Virus record (IMG/VR): IMGVR_UViG_3300009514_000007
Span: 1 to 64,000 of that record
DNA length: 64,000 nt
Direction: 5' to 3' (one strand)
From: a virus
In this document: one piece after another, positions 13,167-21,754 of the stretch
Layout: each line of letters begins with the position of its first letter
How positions within the stretch are numbered: the stretch's first letter is position 1
Made by a program: the position numbers and the translations under genes
The notes under the pieces: generated by a model
Told to the model about the DNA's origin: nothing
The model's database searches: none
Seen by the model: only the letters and a program-made list of their open reading frames with translations

Positions 13167-16100
13167 ATGGCCTTTCCCGGCTCGGTATACGCGCCCCCAA
13201 GTGTTTACACGCAAACGCTTTTCAACAACCCGGTTCAAGCCGCTGTCACGGGGGTTCGCATCCCCGTGTATCTCGGCACCGGCAACGAGATCCTGACCCA
13301 AGAGGACTTGCAAGTAGTTCGTGGGTCGAGTGCGTCCGTTGACCAACAGGTTCCCAAGGAAGATCTCGACGGCCGCGCGGTCGCCGACATCCTGGCTTCG
13401 GGCCAGGTGATCCTCGGCAACTTTGACGGTTCGCGTCGGCTCGTTCAGGTTCGCAATTTCCCGATCGTGACGGGCGACGGCAGCGGGACAACCGCCGTCA
13501 ACGCGGCGAACATTCGGGTGACGATCAATGGTCGTCCCGATGTGGTTCTGACCGTCCGTGGCGACGAGGGAATTCTGGAGCTTTCGACGGCGCCGACCCC
13601 GGAGGACGAGGTTCGGGTCACGTACTTTTTCAACCGCACGGACACTCAGGCGACCGACAATGTGTCGGCCCAAGTGACCCCGAGCGCGGCGATCATCCGG
13701 GGGCTCAACGGCGAGCCCGTGGGTGGGTACGAGGTACTCCCCGGCAACAACACCCTGATCGTCAACGTGGACGGTGAGGATGTTGTCGTGGATTTCGGCA
13801 CCGGGTTCAAATCCGCTGCGACCCTCGTCTCCCTGATCAATGGTGCAGGTGCGGCGACCTCACTCACCGCCACGACCTACGGCACCAACTTTGGGGAGAT
13901 CGCGGTCGCTCTGACCGCTGGCGAGGATTTGGAGATCGGGGCAGGCTCGGCCAATACCCTGCTCGGCTTCACCACTGGAGACTCCACAAGCCGTCAAAGG
14001 GTGTTCTACACCTACAACGGCCCCATCGTTGAGGGCGACAATGGCGGTATCACCACGACCGACCCCTCCAAGGTCACGGTCACGGTGGACGGTCAAGAGG
14101 TCGTTCCCTCGGCGGTCAACGGCCAGACTCGTGGCGTGACCCTGCCCTTCGCGCCGCCCTCTGGCTCGACGGTCGAGATCACCTACTTTTGGAACACCTG
14201 GCAGGACACGTTCGACTACCTGGCGCACATCAATGTCACGGACATTCAGCGCGTCGGAATCGTGCCCGGCAACAGCGATTTCATCGAGCAGGCGGACTAC
14301 GTTCTCAAGAACGACCTGATCGTGTGGGGCACCGCTGCTCTGATCGAGAGCGGGGTCAACACCCAAGGCACCGCCCTTTTCAACGAATCGCAGGTCACTG
14401 CAAACCTCGTGGACGTTCAGAGTTTCCTGAGCGTGGCGACCCCGGTGACGGACACCACCGTCAACCCGCCGCTCACGAGCACGACTCGGTTCCAGCTTCC
14501 GCTCCAGCCCACGACGGGCAACGGGCGCAACACTCCGCTTGGATCGGATCTGTTCCAGACGGTGAGCAACGGTCGAATCGACCTGCCCACGAACCGCCCG
14601 GATCTCGTCCAGGCGTATTGGGGCTGGTCCGTGCAGGACGCTCTGGAGCGCGGCCAGGTCACGGTTTTGCGTGTCGAAGGCACCGAGATCACGCTCGCAG
14701 AGGCCGTCCCGGTCGGTGCGACGGTCTACGCGACCTTCTACTACAACACCCTCGTTGACGAGGAATACACCCTTGAGGTTGACGTGCCCGGCCCCGCTGG
14801 CATCGGCACGTATTTCGTCAAGGACAAGAATGGTCGTGACCTGTTCACCCCGCGTTTTGGCGCGAAGGGTGCCCTGCTCACGGGCATCACGGTCCAGTTC
14901 CCGAGCGGGTCGGAGCTTACGCCCGACGTTCGCTTTGAGAGCGGATCCCAGGGGCCGGTCGAGGAAACCGTCACGGTTACCTTCGCCAACAAGGACGCCA
15001 CGCTTGCCAAGTACAGCGTGCCTGGCTCGGGTCCGTATTTCACGATCACGGACGCCTCGGACCATGCTCGGTTCACCATCGACAGCACCGCGCTCACGGG
15101 TGGCGGCGCTGGCATCGACCTGAGCCGCGTCGATGGCATCGAGGGCCTTGGCTTCTCGGCTCACCTGCTCGGTGAGGAAATCGCCTACACGGCTGCTTCG
15201 GGTCTTACGACCTACGATGTCGAGTCTGGCGTGAATGACGAGCTTGCGCTCACCCTGGACGGTGTGACGATCACCGTTTCGGTTCCGCCTGGAACCGGCG
15301 TGGATGCTAGCCGCTACGTTGACGCGATCAATGAGCAGGCCAAGAGCACGGACAACCCGACCGTTTACACGGCGGCGACCCGCTTCACGGGCGCAACCGA
15401 GATCACGGCCGGCGAGTACGACAAGTTCACGTTCCACTACAACGGCGACGTGGCTGGCCTCTCGGGTCCGCTGGCGATCACCATTCCACCCGGCACCTAC
15501 AACAGCCCGGCGACCCTCGCTACGGCGATTCAGGGTGTCGTGACTGCCGCCATCGGTGGTCTGGGCGCTCCCTTTGCCGGGTTGGCCCTCACGGTGGGTG
15601 CGAATGCGAACGGCCAACTGACCTTCGCTCTCGATGCCGCCACGGGTGACAAGGGAACGGCGTGGACCGACACCATTACGGTGACGGGCGCTCCGCTCCC
15701 CGTTCCGGGCGACACGGTGGACATCACCGACCCGCTCGGCAACGTCGAGACGTTCACCGCGACGGCCACTGCGACCGTGATCGGATCCGGGGCACGCAAC
15801 TTTGACGTGTCCTCGGGTGTTGCGGCGACGATCGCTACCGAGCTTGACTCGGCGATCAATGACCCGACCAACGGCATCGCGGACACCCTTACGTCCGTCC
15901 CGGTCGGTGCGACGTGTGTTCTCACGGCGGTCGATGTGGGCGTGGTGAGTAACCTGATCAGCATCGCCTTCACGGGCACCATCGGTGCCTTCACCCTCGT
16001 CGGCGCCGTCCCCGGTACCGCAGCGGGTGGTGGCTACCTGGAATTCCTCGATGGCCCCTCGGCCGCAGAGGATTTCTCGGTGCTCGCAGGCATCTCCACT

Positions 16101-18488
16101 GACGCTGCCGTGGGCGGGAACCAGACCAAGGTTCTCAACTGCGACATCGTTCGTCGGTTCACGGTGGCGGGTACCTCGGGCGCCCTGATCTACGACCGTA
16201 TCCTGGTCCGCAACCGTATCGTGCCGGGCTCTGGTTCGGTGAGCCCCGTCCCGCAGGTTGGGCAGACCCAACTCAAGGTCGAAGGCAACAGCGGCATCGA
16301 GGAAAGCGGCCTGTTGCCGAACAGCGAGGGCCAGGCTGGAATGCGCGCGACCGTGCAGCCCGCCACCCTGCTTGGGCGGGTTGGCTTTGCAGCCGGGCAG
16401 ATCGCATCGGGCACCTTTGGTGACGAGCGCGACGGTCAACCGACCGTCCAACTCTTTGCCGAGGGCGGCACGAGTCCGCAGAACAACGTGTTCAAGATCA
16501 ACATCGACGGCACTCCCGTTGAGATCGTGTTCACGGACGCTCTGGGCGTGGCGATTCCCGTTGCGGGTTCCGCCGATGTTCCGCTCGGGCCTCTCGGTTC
16601 ACCGGACACCATCCTCACGCAGCTTGACACTGCGCTGGCTGCTGCTGGCGTGACGGGTGCGGTTCGTCAAGAGGGCGCGGGGATCCGATTCACCAGTCAG
16701 GTGACGGACACGACCTCCGCTGTCACGATTGACGACGGAAACGCCAACGACACGCTCGGTTTCGTGGCGGGTACCAGCGACGACCGCGACCCGGTGGACC
16801 CCGAGGTTATGGCCTCGGCTCTGATGTCTCACCACAGTGCTTCGCCTGCGGTCGAGTACCTGTCTTGGGACAGCCCGTCTACGACGCACTTTGCGGGGCT
16901 CGCCCTCGCGGGTGTGATCCGCGACCAGGCCAACGCCGAATTCCTCTACATTCAGTCGCAAGCCGCGACCGTAGGTGGGCTTGGCGTCTCCAGCAACATC
17001 GCACTCACTCAGCCCGCATCGCCGAATGGTTCGTGGCTGCTTCCGGGTACGAACCTGCTCGCCGAGGTTGGCGACGGGGCCTCGGGCGAGGAAGGCGTTT
17101 CGGGCTTTTTCGTCACGTCTTCGGATTCGACGCGAGGCTCGGGATCGGCCAACACGTCCGTTCTCAACAGCGGGACCGGCCAAGACGGCTGCGTGGATCA
17201 GACGTACCGGGACACCGTTACGGGCCTCACCTTCACGGTGTTGGAGCGCGAGGGAGGCGGCACGTACCCGACCGGGGCAACGGCGACCTTCACCTTTGAG
17301 GTACGTCGCAAGGTCACGACCGACAGCAACCTGCCGGTCAACGTCCTTCCCGGTGTCGAGCTTCTGGTCACGAACACCAGCGGCATCGGCGTGGGTGACA
17401 CGGCCATCGTGACCACCGTGGAGCGCGGCGGAAACGAGCCCGCGATCGGCGACCTGTACTACGTCACCTACGACTACACGAAGGACAATTTCGCTACGGC
17501 TCTGTTCACTCGGTTGGCGACGATCGAGGCAAACTACGGTCGGGTCGCGCAGGAGAACCTTGTCTCCCTGGCGTCCTTCTTGGGGATCATCAATGGTGCC
17601 GTCATCGTGGGTATCAAGCAGGTGCCCAAGCAGCCTGGGTCGAATCAAGCGACGGTGCAGGACTACCGTGACGCGATCATTGACCTGCGCGGGCCGCTTC
17701 CGGGTGGACTCTCGCTCGATCAGATCACCCCGTTGCGGGGAGATAGCGCGGACCTGTACTCGTTCCTGAGAGTGGAGAACGACATCCAGTCGTCCATTCG
17801 CTACCGTCAGGAGCGGACCTCGATCATCGGGGCGGGATCGGGCACGCAGATCAGCGAGGCGGGCGACCTGGCGGAAGCCCTGTCGGCAACTCGTATGCGG
17901 CTTGTCTACCCGGACATCGCTACCATGACCCTCACCGATGCGATCGGAAACGACGAGGAAATCCTGGTAGACGGCACGTTCCTGGCCTCCGCGCTCGCAG
18001 GGAACCGAGTGAGCCCGAACATCGACGTGGCGACGCCGTGGACCGGCGCCCGCCTGGTCGGGTTCAATCAGCTTGCTCGCACCCTCGATGCGGTGGAGCA
18101 GAACCAGCTTGCCGTTCGCGGTGTGACGGTTCTGGAGGATCGCGCTCCGAGCATCCGGGTCCGTCAGGGGCTCTCCACGGACATCAGCAACGTCCTGACC
18201 AAGACCCCGACCGTGATCACCATCGCGGACGAGGTACAGCGCCAGGCTCGCGTGACGCTGGATCGATTCATCGGCGTCAAGTTCCTGCCGACGATCCTCC
18301 AGCAGATCGAAGGTCGCATGACCTTCATGTTCAAGGGGCTGTCCTCGGCGGAGATCATCACCACGTTCACCGGCATCCGAGCCACGACCACGGCGGACCC
18401 CACGGTTGTCGAGGTCGAGGCGTTCTACCAGCCGGTGTTCCCGCTGCTCTACATCGTCGTGACGTTCAACTTGCGCTCGACCCTGTAG
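13167..18488 (+). CDS. Tail sheath protein, exceptionally long and modular
   Basis: ATG 13167 has GAGG at 6-nt spacing; GTG 13164 is just upstream. The N-terminus (FPGSVYAPPSVYTQTLF, IPVYLGTGNEI, QVVRGSS) and the C-terminal core at ~1430-1773 fit contractile tail sheaths, including GVTVLEDRAPSIRVRQGLS, RFIGVKFLPTILQQIEGRM and an ending DPTVVEVEAFYQPVFPLLYI. Usual sheaths have roughly 350-800 residues; this has 1773. The extra ~1000 residues are beta modules: VTYFFN/ITYFWN/ATFYYN-type at ~113-156, 302-341 and 499-528; NxLxVxVDG...LGF-type at ~193-270 and ~1105-1201; and FDVSSG-type near 878. The insertions probably decorate the tail surface. A strong terminator follows directly. Confidence 0.93.
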   Translation: MAFPGSVYAPPSVYTQTLFNNPVQAAVTGVRIPVYLGTGNEILTQEDLQVVRGSSASVDQQVPKEDLDGRAVADILASGQVILGNFDGSRRLVQVRNFPIVTGDGSGTTAVNAANIRVTINGRPDVVLTVRGDEGILELSTAPTPEDEVRVTYFFNRTDTQATDNVSAQVTPSAAIIRGLNGEPVGGYEVLPGNNTLIVNVDGEDVVVDFGTGFKSAATLVSLINGAGAATSLTATTYGTNFGEIAVALTAGEDLEIGAGSANTLLGFTTGDSTSRQRVFYTYNGPIVEGDNGGITTTDPSKVTVTVDGQEVVPSAVNGQTRGVTLPFAPPSGSTVEITYFWNTWQDTFDYLAHINVTDIQRVGIVPGNSDFIEQADYVLKNDLIVWGTAALIESGVNTQGTALFNESQVTANLVDVQSFLSVATPVTDTTVNPPLTSTTRFQLPLQPTTGNGRNTPLGSDLFQTVSNGRIDLPTNRPDLVQAYWGWSVQDALERGQVTVLRVEGTEITLAEAVPVGATVYATFYYNTLVDEEYTLEVDVPGPAGIGTYFVKDKNGRDLFTPRFGAKGALLTGITVQFPSGSELTPDVRFESGSQGPVEETVTVTFANKDATLAKYSVPGSGPYFTITDASDHARFTIDSTALTGGGAGIDLSRVDGIEGLGFSAHLLGEEIAYTAASGLTTYDVESGVNDELALTLDGVTITVSVPPGTGVDASRYVDAINEQAKSTDNPTVYTAATRFTGATEITAGEYDKFTFHYNGDVAGLSGPLAITIPPGTYNSPATLATAIQGVVTAAIGGLGAPFAGLALTVGANANGQLTFALDAATGDKGTAWTDTITVTGAPLPVPGDTVDITDPLGNVETFTATATATVIGSGARNFDVSSGVAATIATELDSAINDPTNGIADTLTSVPVGATCVLTAVDVGVVSNLISIAFTGTIGAFTLVGAVPGTAAGGGYLEFLDGPSAAEDFSVLAGISTDAAVGGNQTKVLNCDIVRRFTVAGTSGALIYDRILVRNRIVPGSGSVSPVPQVGQTQLKVEGNSGIEESGLLPNSEGQAGMRATVQPATLLGRVGFAAGQIASGTFGDERDGQPTVQLFAEGGTSPQNNVFKINIDGTPVEIVFTDALGVAIPVAGSADVPLGPLGSPDTILTQLDTALAAAGVTGAVRQEGAGIRFTSQVTDTTSAVTIDDGNANDTLGFVAGTSDDRDPVDPEVMASALMSHHSASPAVEYLSWDSPSTTHFAGLALAGVIRDQANAEFLYIQSQAATVGGLGVSSNIALTQPASPNGSWLLPGTNLLAEVGDGASGEEGVSGFFVTSSDSTRGSGSANTSVLNSGTGQDGCVDQTYRDTVTGLTFTVLEREGGGTYPTGATATFTFEVRRKVTTDSNLPVNVLPGVELLVTNTSGIGVGDTAIVTTVERGGNEPAIGDLYYVTYDYTKDNFATALFTRLATIEANYGRVAQENLVSLASFLGIINGAVIVGIKQVPKQPGSNQATVQDYRDAIIDLRGPLPGGLSLDQITPLRGDSADLYSFLRVENDIQSSIRYRQERTSIIGAGSGTQISEAGDLAEALSATRMRLVYPDIATMTLTDAIGNDEEILVDGTFLASALAGNRVSPNIDVATPWTGARLVGFNQLARTLDAVEQNQLAVRGVTVLEDRAPSIRVRQGLSTDISNVLTKTPTVITIADEVQRQARVTLDRFIGVKFLPTILQQIEGRMTFMFKGLSSAEIITTFTGIRATTTADPTVVEVEAFYQPVFPLLYIVVTFNLRSTL

Positions 18489-18502
18489 GTGAATCGGATC
18501 AG

Positions 18503-18536
18503 AAAAGCCCCTTCGCATCACTGCGAAGGGGCTTTT
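18503..18536. terminator. Intrinsic terminator after the tail sheath gene
   Basis: A perfect 14-bp stem (18503-18516 with 18523-18536, AAAAGCCCCTTCGC) with a 6-nt loop ATCACT ends in TTTT. A-rich and T-rich ends on opposite sides mean it can also terminate the converging minus-strand lipoprotein gene. Confidence 0.92.
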
Positions 18537-18554
18537 GCGTGGGCGCGGATCCGA

Positions 18555-18944
18555 TTACTCGGGCTCGCAGGACCACCATGCCTCGTAGCCGGGGTCGGGA
18601 GTGCCGTCCTCGATCTCGGCTTCATACATGACGCATCTCTCATTTTCGTCGCAGATTTCGCCGCCGCAGGCTTCTTTGCAGATCTGTTCCGTAGGGTGGC
18701 ACCATGTACCTTTCTCGCAAGCATCGCTTTGCGGGTCGCAACTTGCCCCCAAGCCGAGGTCACAAGGGTCGGTTTGTGGGTCGCAGCTTGTAGGAGCAGC
18801 CGTGGCGTCAGGAGCAGCCGTGGCGTCAGGAGCAGCCGTGGCGTCAGGAGCAGCCGTGGCGTCAGGAGCAGCCGTGGCGTCAGGAGCAGCCGCACAAGCA
18901 GCCGTACAAGCGGTGAGAATCAGGGTGAGTGCGAATCGAAGCAT
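18555..18944 (-). CDS. Cysteine-rich lipoprotein with APDATA repeats (moron-like)
   Basis: ATG 18944 is chosen because GGAGG (CCTCC at 18950-18954 on plus) lies 5 nt upstream and it starts a lipoprotein signal, MLRFALTLILTAC, with lipobox LTAC and acylation at Cys13. The 129-aa product then has about five APDATA repeats (~20-50) as a surface spacer, and a C-terminal domain (~54-126) with about ten Cys, including tandem CDPQTDPC and CDPQSDAC. Such Cys-rich lipoproteins are common in Myxococcota-type bacteria, suggesting host origin. It lies antisense between sheath and tube, behind the shared terminator. A receptor-masking or superinfection-exclusion role is possible but unproven. Confidence 0.8.
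   Translation of the reverse strand: MLRFALTLILTACTAACAAAPDATAAPDATAAPDATAAPDATAAPDATAAPTSCDPQTDPCDLGLGASCDPQSDACEKGTWCHPTEQICKEACGGEICDENERCVMYEAEIEDGTPDPGYEAWWSCEPE
18792..18892. repeat. 18-bp tandem repeat (VNTR) in the lipoprotein gene
   Basis: Five perfect copies of aggagcagccgtggcgtc (18792-18881) plus a partial sixth. In the minus frame each unit encodes APDATA. Perfect nucleotide identity between units points to recent expansion, and copy-number change would stay in frame. Confidence 0.92.
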
Positions 18945-18990
18945 TTTGGCCTCCACACACAGTACGACGATCGCGCGATTTCCGAAACCC

Positions 18991-19170
18991 CTACCAGAGC
19001 AGCGCCTCGCCGAGCGGCCCGAAATTGGCACTAAAACGACCGAAGGGGCCTGAGACGCCCGGAGGTAGCTCCAGAGCGACGTGGGCTCCTGGCGGGACGT
19101 TGGTGGGCCAGTCGTCCATGAAAGGCCCCCACAGGAGCTTCCCTTGCGTTTCGATGGTGGTGACGTGCAT
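18991..19170 (-). CDS. 59-aa protein upstream of the lipoprotein gene
   Basis: On the minus strand, ATG 19170 has GGAGG (CCTCC at 19179-19183 on plus) at 8-nt spacing and opens a 59-codon frame ending at TAG 18991, 46 nt before the lipoprotein start. The product begins MHVTTIETQGKLLWGPF and is rich in Pro, Gly and aromatic residues. No signal peptide or known motif is seen. The ribosome site, coding-like composition and orientation argue for a real small gene in a two-gene minus-strand operon. It may be an accessory partner of the lipoprotein. Confidence 0.55.
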   Translation of the reverse strand: MHVTTIETQGKLLWGPFMDDWPTNVPPGAHVALELPPGVSGPFGRFSANFGPLGEALLW

Positions 19171-19215
19171 CGGCTGAGCCTCCGTTGTGCGCCACGTCGC
19201 CCTGAATCGACACCG

Positions 19216-19251
19216 CGCGGAATCCGCGTTTGGCCGGTAGGCCGCCTATAG
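19216..19251 (+). promoter_or_regulatory. Candidate promoter element upstream of tube gene
   Basis: A CGCGG-AAT-CCGCG hairpin (19216-19228) and a GGCC-GGTA-GGCC hairpin (19233-19244) precede GCCTATAG (19244-19251). The tube start is 55 nt downstream, and the minus-strand start at 19170 is about 75 nt away on the other side. It fits the family at 4816 and 12362. It would restart transcription after the sheath terminator. Confidence 0.45.
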
Positions 19252-19305
19252 CCACGCCTTCTACGAGACGGTCCTCGATCTGGACCGCGTTCGCAGGAGA
19301 AGCCC

Positions 19306-20103
19306 ATGCCAAACCAGGATCTCGTTCAAGGCGGCGCTGCCGGACTCCAAGGGTCCAGCTACGTCTACGACTACGGCACTAGCCCCAACACCAGAACGGC
19401 GGTGAGCCAAAAGGTTCGGATCTTGGCTCCGGCTTACGGCACCACGAGCCAGCTTCTCCAGATGGGCGTGCTGTCGAATTTCGCTCCTACTGAGTCTCGT
19501 GCGGTTGAGCCGTTGCGCGGCATCGGTTTCGGTGATCAGATCGCCGAGCTTGTTCCGTCCGTGACGGAGCCCATGACGGCCGATTTTGAGCGGGCGCTCA
19601 TGTACTTGTCGAACCTGTGGCAAGCCACGGGTTACGCGGGTGGCATCGACGGTCCTGTTCGTTCGCTTCGCCATCACCGTTGGCCCTTCGACGTGGAGGA
19701 ACAGGTGGTGTTCTCGACCCTCGCCGATATGGATCTCGGTGTGGAGAACGAGGGCTTCCAAGGACAGGGCTTCCAAGGCGGCGCGACTCAGATCACCTAC
19801 CCTGACCAGCTTGACGGCCAGACAGGTCCGACCCCCAACGGGGATTTCCCGCAGGGCGGCCAGCAGGGCCACACGGCGATCATCACGCTCTACGAGGCGT
19901 GCTGGTTCACGTCATGGGCCAAGACCGTCAACCGAGACGCCGGGATGATCATGGAAACCGGCAACTGCTCGATCAGCGACGTTCACGATTTCTCGTCGGA
20001 GTACGGCGAATTTCTCGCCACCGGCAACGACCCGAGTGTGGGCCAGCTTGGCTCGGTTCGCTTCGGCGATCCGCAGCAAGGCGGAACCCAATTCATCCCC
20101 TAG
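19306..20103 (+). CDS. Tail tube protein
   Basis: This 265-aa protein follows the sheath, as tube genes usually do, and has AGGAG upstream of its ATG. RGIGFGDQIAELVPSVTEPM (~72-91) followed by a helix (FERALMYLSNLW) and later beta strands (GHTAIITLYEACWFTSWAKT) match the general form of gp19-type tube subunits: long beta strands, one helix, and a central loop, here Gly/Gln-rich (~150-185). The C-terminus is Gln/Gly-rich. The tube forms the inner channel that the sheath contracts around. Confidence 0.8.
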   Translation: MPNQDLVQGGAAGLQGSSYVYDYGTSPNTRTAVSQKVRILAPAYGTTSQLLQMGVLSNFAPTESRAVEPLRGIGFGDQIAELVPSVTEPMTADFERALMYLSNLWQATGYAGGIDGPVRSLRHHRWPFDVEEQVVFSTLADMDLGVENEGFQGQGFQGGATQITYPDQLDGQTGPTPNGDFPQGGQQGHTAIITLYEACWFTSWAKTVNRDAGMIMETGNCSISDVHDFSSEYGEFLATGNDPSVGQLGSVRFGDPQQGGTQFIP

Positions 20104-20335
20104 TGGGTGACATCGGTACTGTGGCTTAGACCTATCGGGCGAGGCTCGCCTCGCCCACCTCACACCTTCAACGGTGGTGTAAAGACAAACCCAAGAAATA
20201 CAGATCGACAGATCATTTGTGCTGCCCCTCCGCCTTCGGGTTGGTTAAATAGAGATGGACCTGGAAACGAACACATGAAGATCTGCTTGTGCTGTCTACG
20301 CACCACCGCTGCACCCGAAAAACGGAGACAGCGGA
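20104..20335. other. 232-nt intergenic region with hairpin
   Basis: No supported gene is seen. A perfect hairpin GGGCGAGG-CTCG-CCTCGCCC occupies 20137-20156 without a T-run; it may attenuate read-through from the highly expressed tube gene or stabilise its mRNA. A 30-codon frame from 20275 lacks a ribosome site. Confidence 0.5.
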
Positions 20336-21754
20336 ATGCCCATCAATCTTCAAAACCTCCAGGCTAGTCTCGCCCAAGTTGGTGAGATCGCGTATGACGA
20401 AATCACGTTCGACGCGGGCGATCATCGAATCACCCTGCGCCCCGTTAAATCGTGGGAAGAACAAGAGGTCGATCACTACGCTCGCATTGCATGGGAGGGT
20501 AAGCAAAATGACGACGCTGCTGCGTTCGGGGAATTCCTCGATCGCACGCGAGTTGGCATCCTCTCCCATGCCCTGATCGAGTTCAACGGTCTTGACCTGC
20601 GAGGGGTCGAGTACATCGAAACAGGCGAGCAGACCGAAGCGGGCAAGCCTGTTGAGCTACAAAAGTACAAGGCTCTGCGCGACTCCATCTATGAGTGGCC
20701 GCGCCAGGTCTTGCACCGTGCCTACCTCAAGTACGCCGAAATGATGGCGAGGGTTGAGGTCAAGGCGCAGGCCGCGATTGAGATCGAAACGCGCGAGCTT
20801 GACGTGGAGATTGAGCGGCTGGAGGAACGGCTTGGCACTCTCCGCGCGCTGAAAGACGATGCTGAGGAAAGGGCTGAGAACCCCGAGCCGGGAGCGCATC
20901 GCCGAGAAGCTATCGCCAACGCAGGCGATGCGCAGCAAGAGCAGGTGGATGCTTTGCGACGCAAGGCCGAGGATCAGGATTTCCAACGACAGGTGGCCGA
21001 GGCCGAAGCAGCGGCAGCGTCGCAACAACCACCGCAACCCGAGCCCCGTGCCGAAGCCCCTAGACGCCCCCCTGAGAGGGGTTCGTACCCTCCGATGCAG
21101 GACGCCGGGGGTGTGCGTGAAGCCCCTCGTGAGAGGCGTCCCGGTGCGAGACAGCCCATCACCCCACAGCGAGGGACAGCACCGAGCCGCCCCGTACCGC
21201 CGCAAGCTCAGCCTGAGCCCGAGCCGCCTGCCCAACCTGAGCAGCAAGTCGAAACGGATGGGCGAGGGATTCCGCTTCCCCACGAGGGCGATTCGTTCTT
21301 TGACGAGTCGGACCCCGCAGCGGCGATGCGGGCAGAGGAAGCTCGGCTTCGGGCATTTCGGGAGCAACGCCAGGGTCGCCGTCCTGAGCAAGAACCCCAA
21401 GTACCGGCACAGGGCGTGATCGATCCTCCGATCGCGCGGGGCGAGCCTCCGCACGCGCAGGCAAGACGACTGGCCCTCAACGTCGAGAATGCCACCTTGG
21501 ACCTCAAGGGCGATCCGATCCATACGGGTAGGGTTGACCCTCGCACGGGGGAGGAAATCGCAGCCGTCCGCCTTCCGACTGACGTGGTGTCCGAGGATGC
21601 CCGAGGTGTCCCGGCGTCGGTGAAAAAGCAAGAGGTTCGTCAAAGCCTGAACCAGCGCGGGACAGGCACCGCGAATCCGAAATTCGTTGCTCCTGGCGGG
21701 GAGCAACCGCAAGCGGGCAAACAACCTCCGAAGGTGTGGCGTGACGATCGGTGA
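20336..21754 (+). CDS. Tail assembly chaperone-like protein, long form
   Basis: It sits between tube and tape measure, where assembly chaperones are encoded. GGAG precedes ATG by 8 nt. The first ~140 residues resemble chaperone N-domains (ITFDAGDHRITLRPVKSWEE, then helices ending YLKYAEMMARVE). A coiled-coil region (~150-225) and a long Pro/Arg/Gln-rich disordered region (~225-345) follow, with a small C-terminal segment. At 472 aa it is far longer than lambda gpG (~140). Its stop overlaps the next GTG (GTGA), so the usual programmed frameshift is not needed. The assignment is by position and N-domain. Confidence 0.55.
   Translation: MPINLQNLQASLAQVGEIAYDEITFDAGDHRITLRPVKSWEEQEVDHYARIAWEGKQNDDAAAFGEFLDRTRVGILSHALIEFNGLDLRGVEYIETGEQTEAGKPVELQKYKALRDSIYEWPRQVLHRAYLKYAEMMARVEVKAQAAIEIETRELDVEIERLEERLGTLRALKDDAEERAENPEPGAHRREAIANAGDAQQEQVDALRRKAEDQDFQRQVAEAEAAAASQQPPQPEPRAEAPRRPPERGSYPPMQDAGGVREAPRERRPGARQPITPQRGTAPSRPVPPQAQPEPEPPAQPEQQVETDGRGIPLPHEGDSFFDESDPAAAMRAEEARLRAFREQRQGRRPEQEPQVPAQGVIDPPIARGEPPHAQARRLALNVENATLDLKGDPIHTGRVDPRTGEEIAAVRLPTDVVSEDARGVPASVKKQEVRQSLNQRGTGTANPKFVAPGGEQPQAGKQPPKVWRDDR

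Noticed and set aside
13860-16451. Long minus-strand open frame (863 codons) opposite the sheath
   Set aside because: Arg/Gly/Asp-rich composition typical of antisense frames in GC-rich genes, no ribosome site, and complete overlap with a clear sheath gene. The same applies to other long antisense frames.
20275-20367. Possible 30-codon leader peptide before the chaperone gene
   Set aside because: No ribosome site and it overlaps the start of the better supported chaperone gene.
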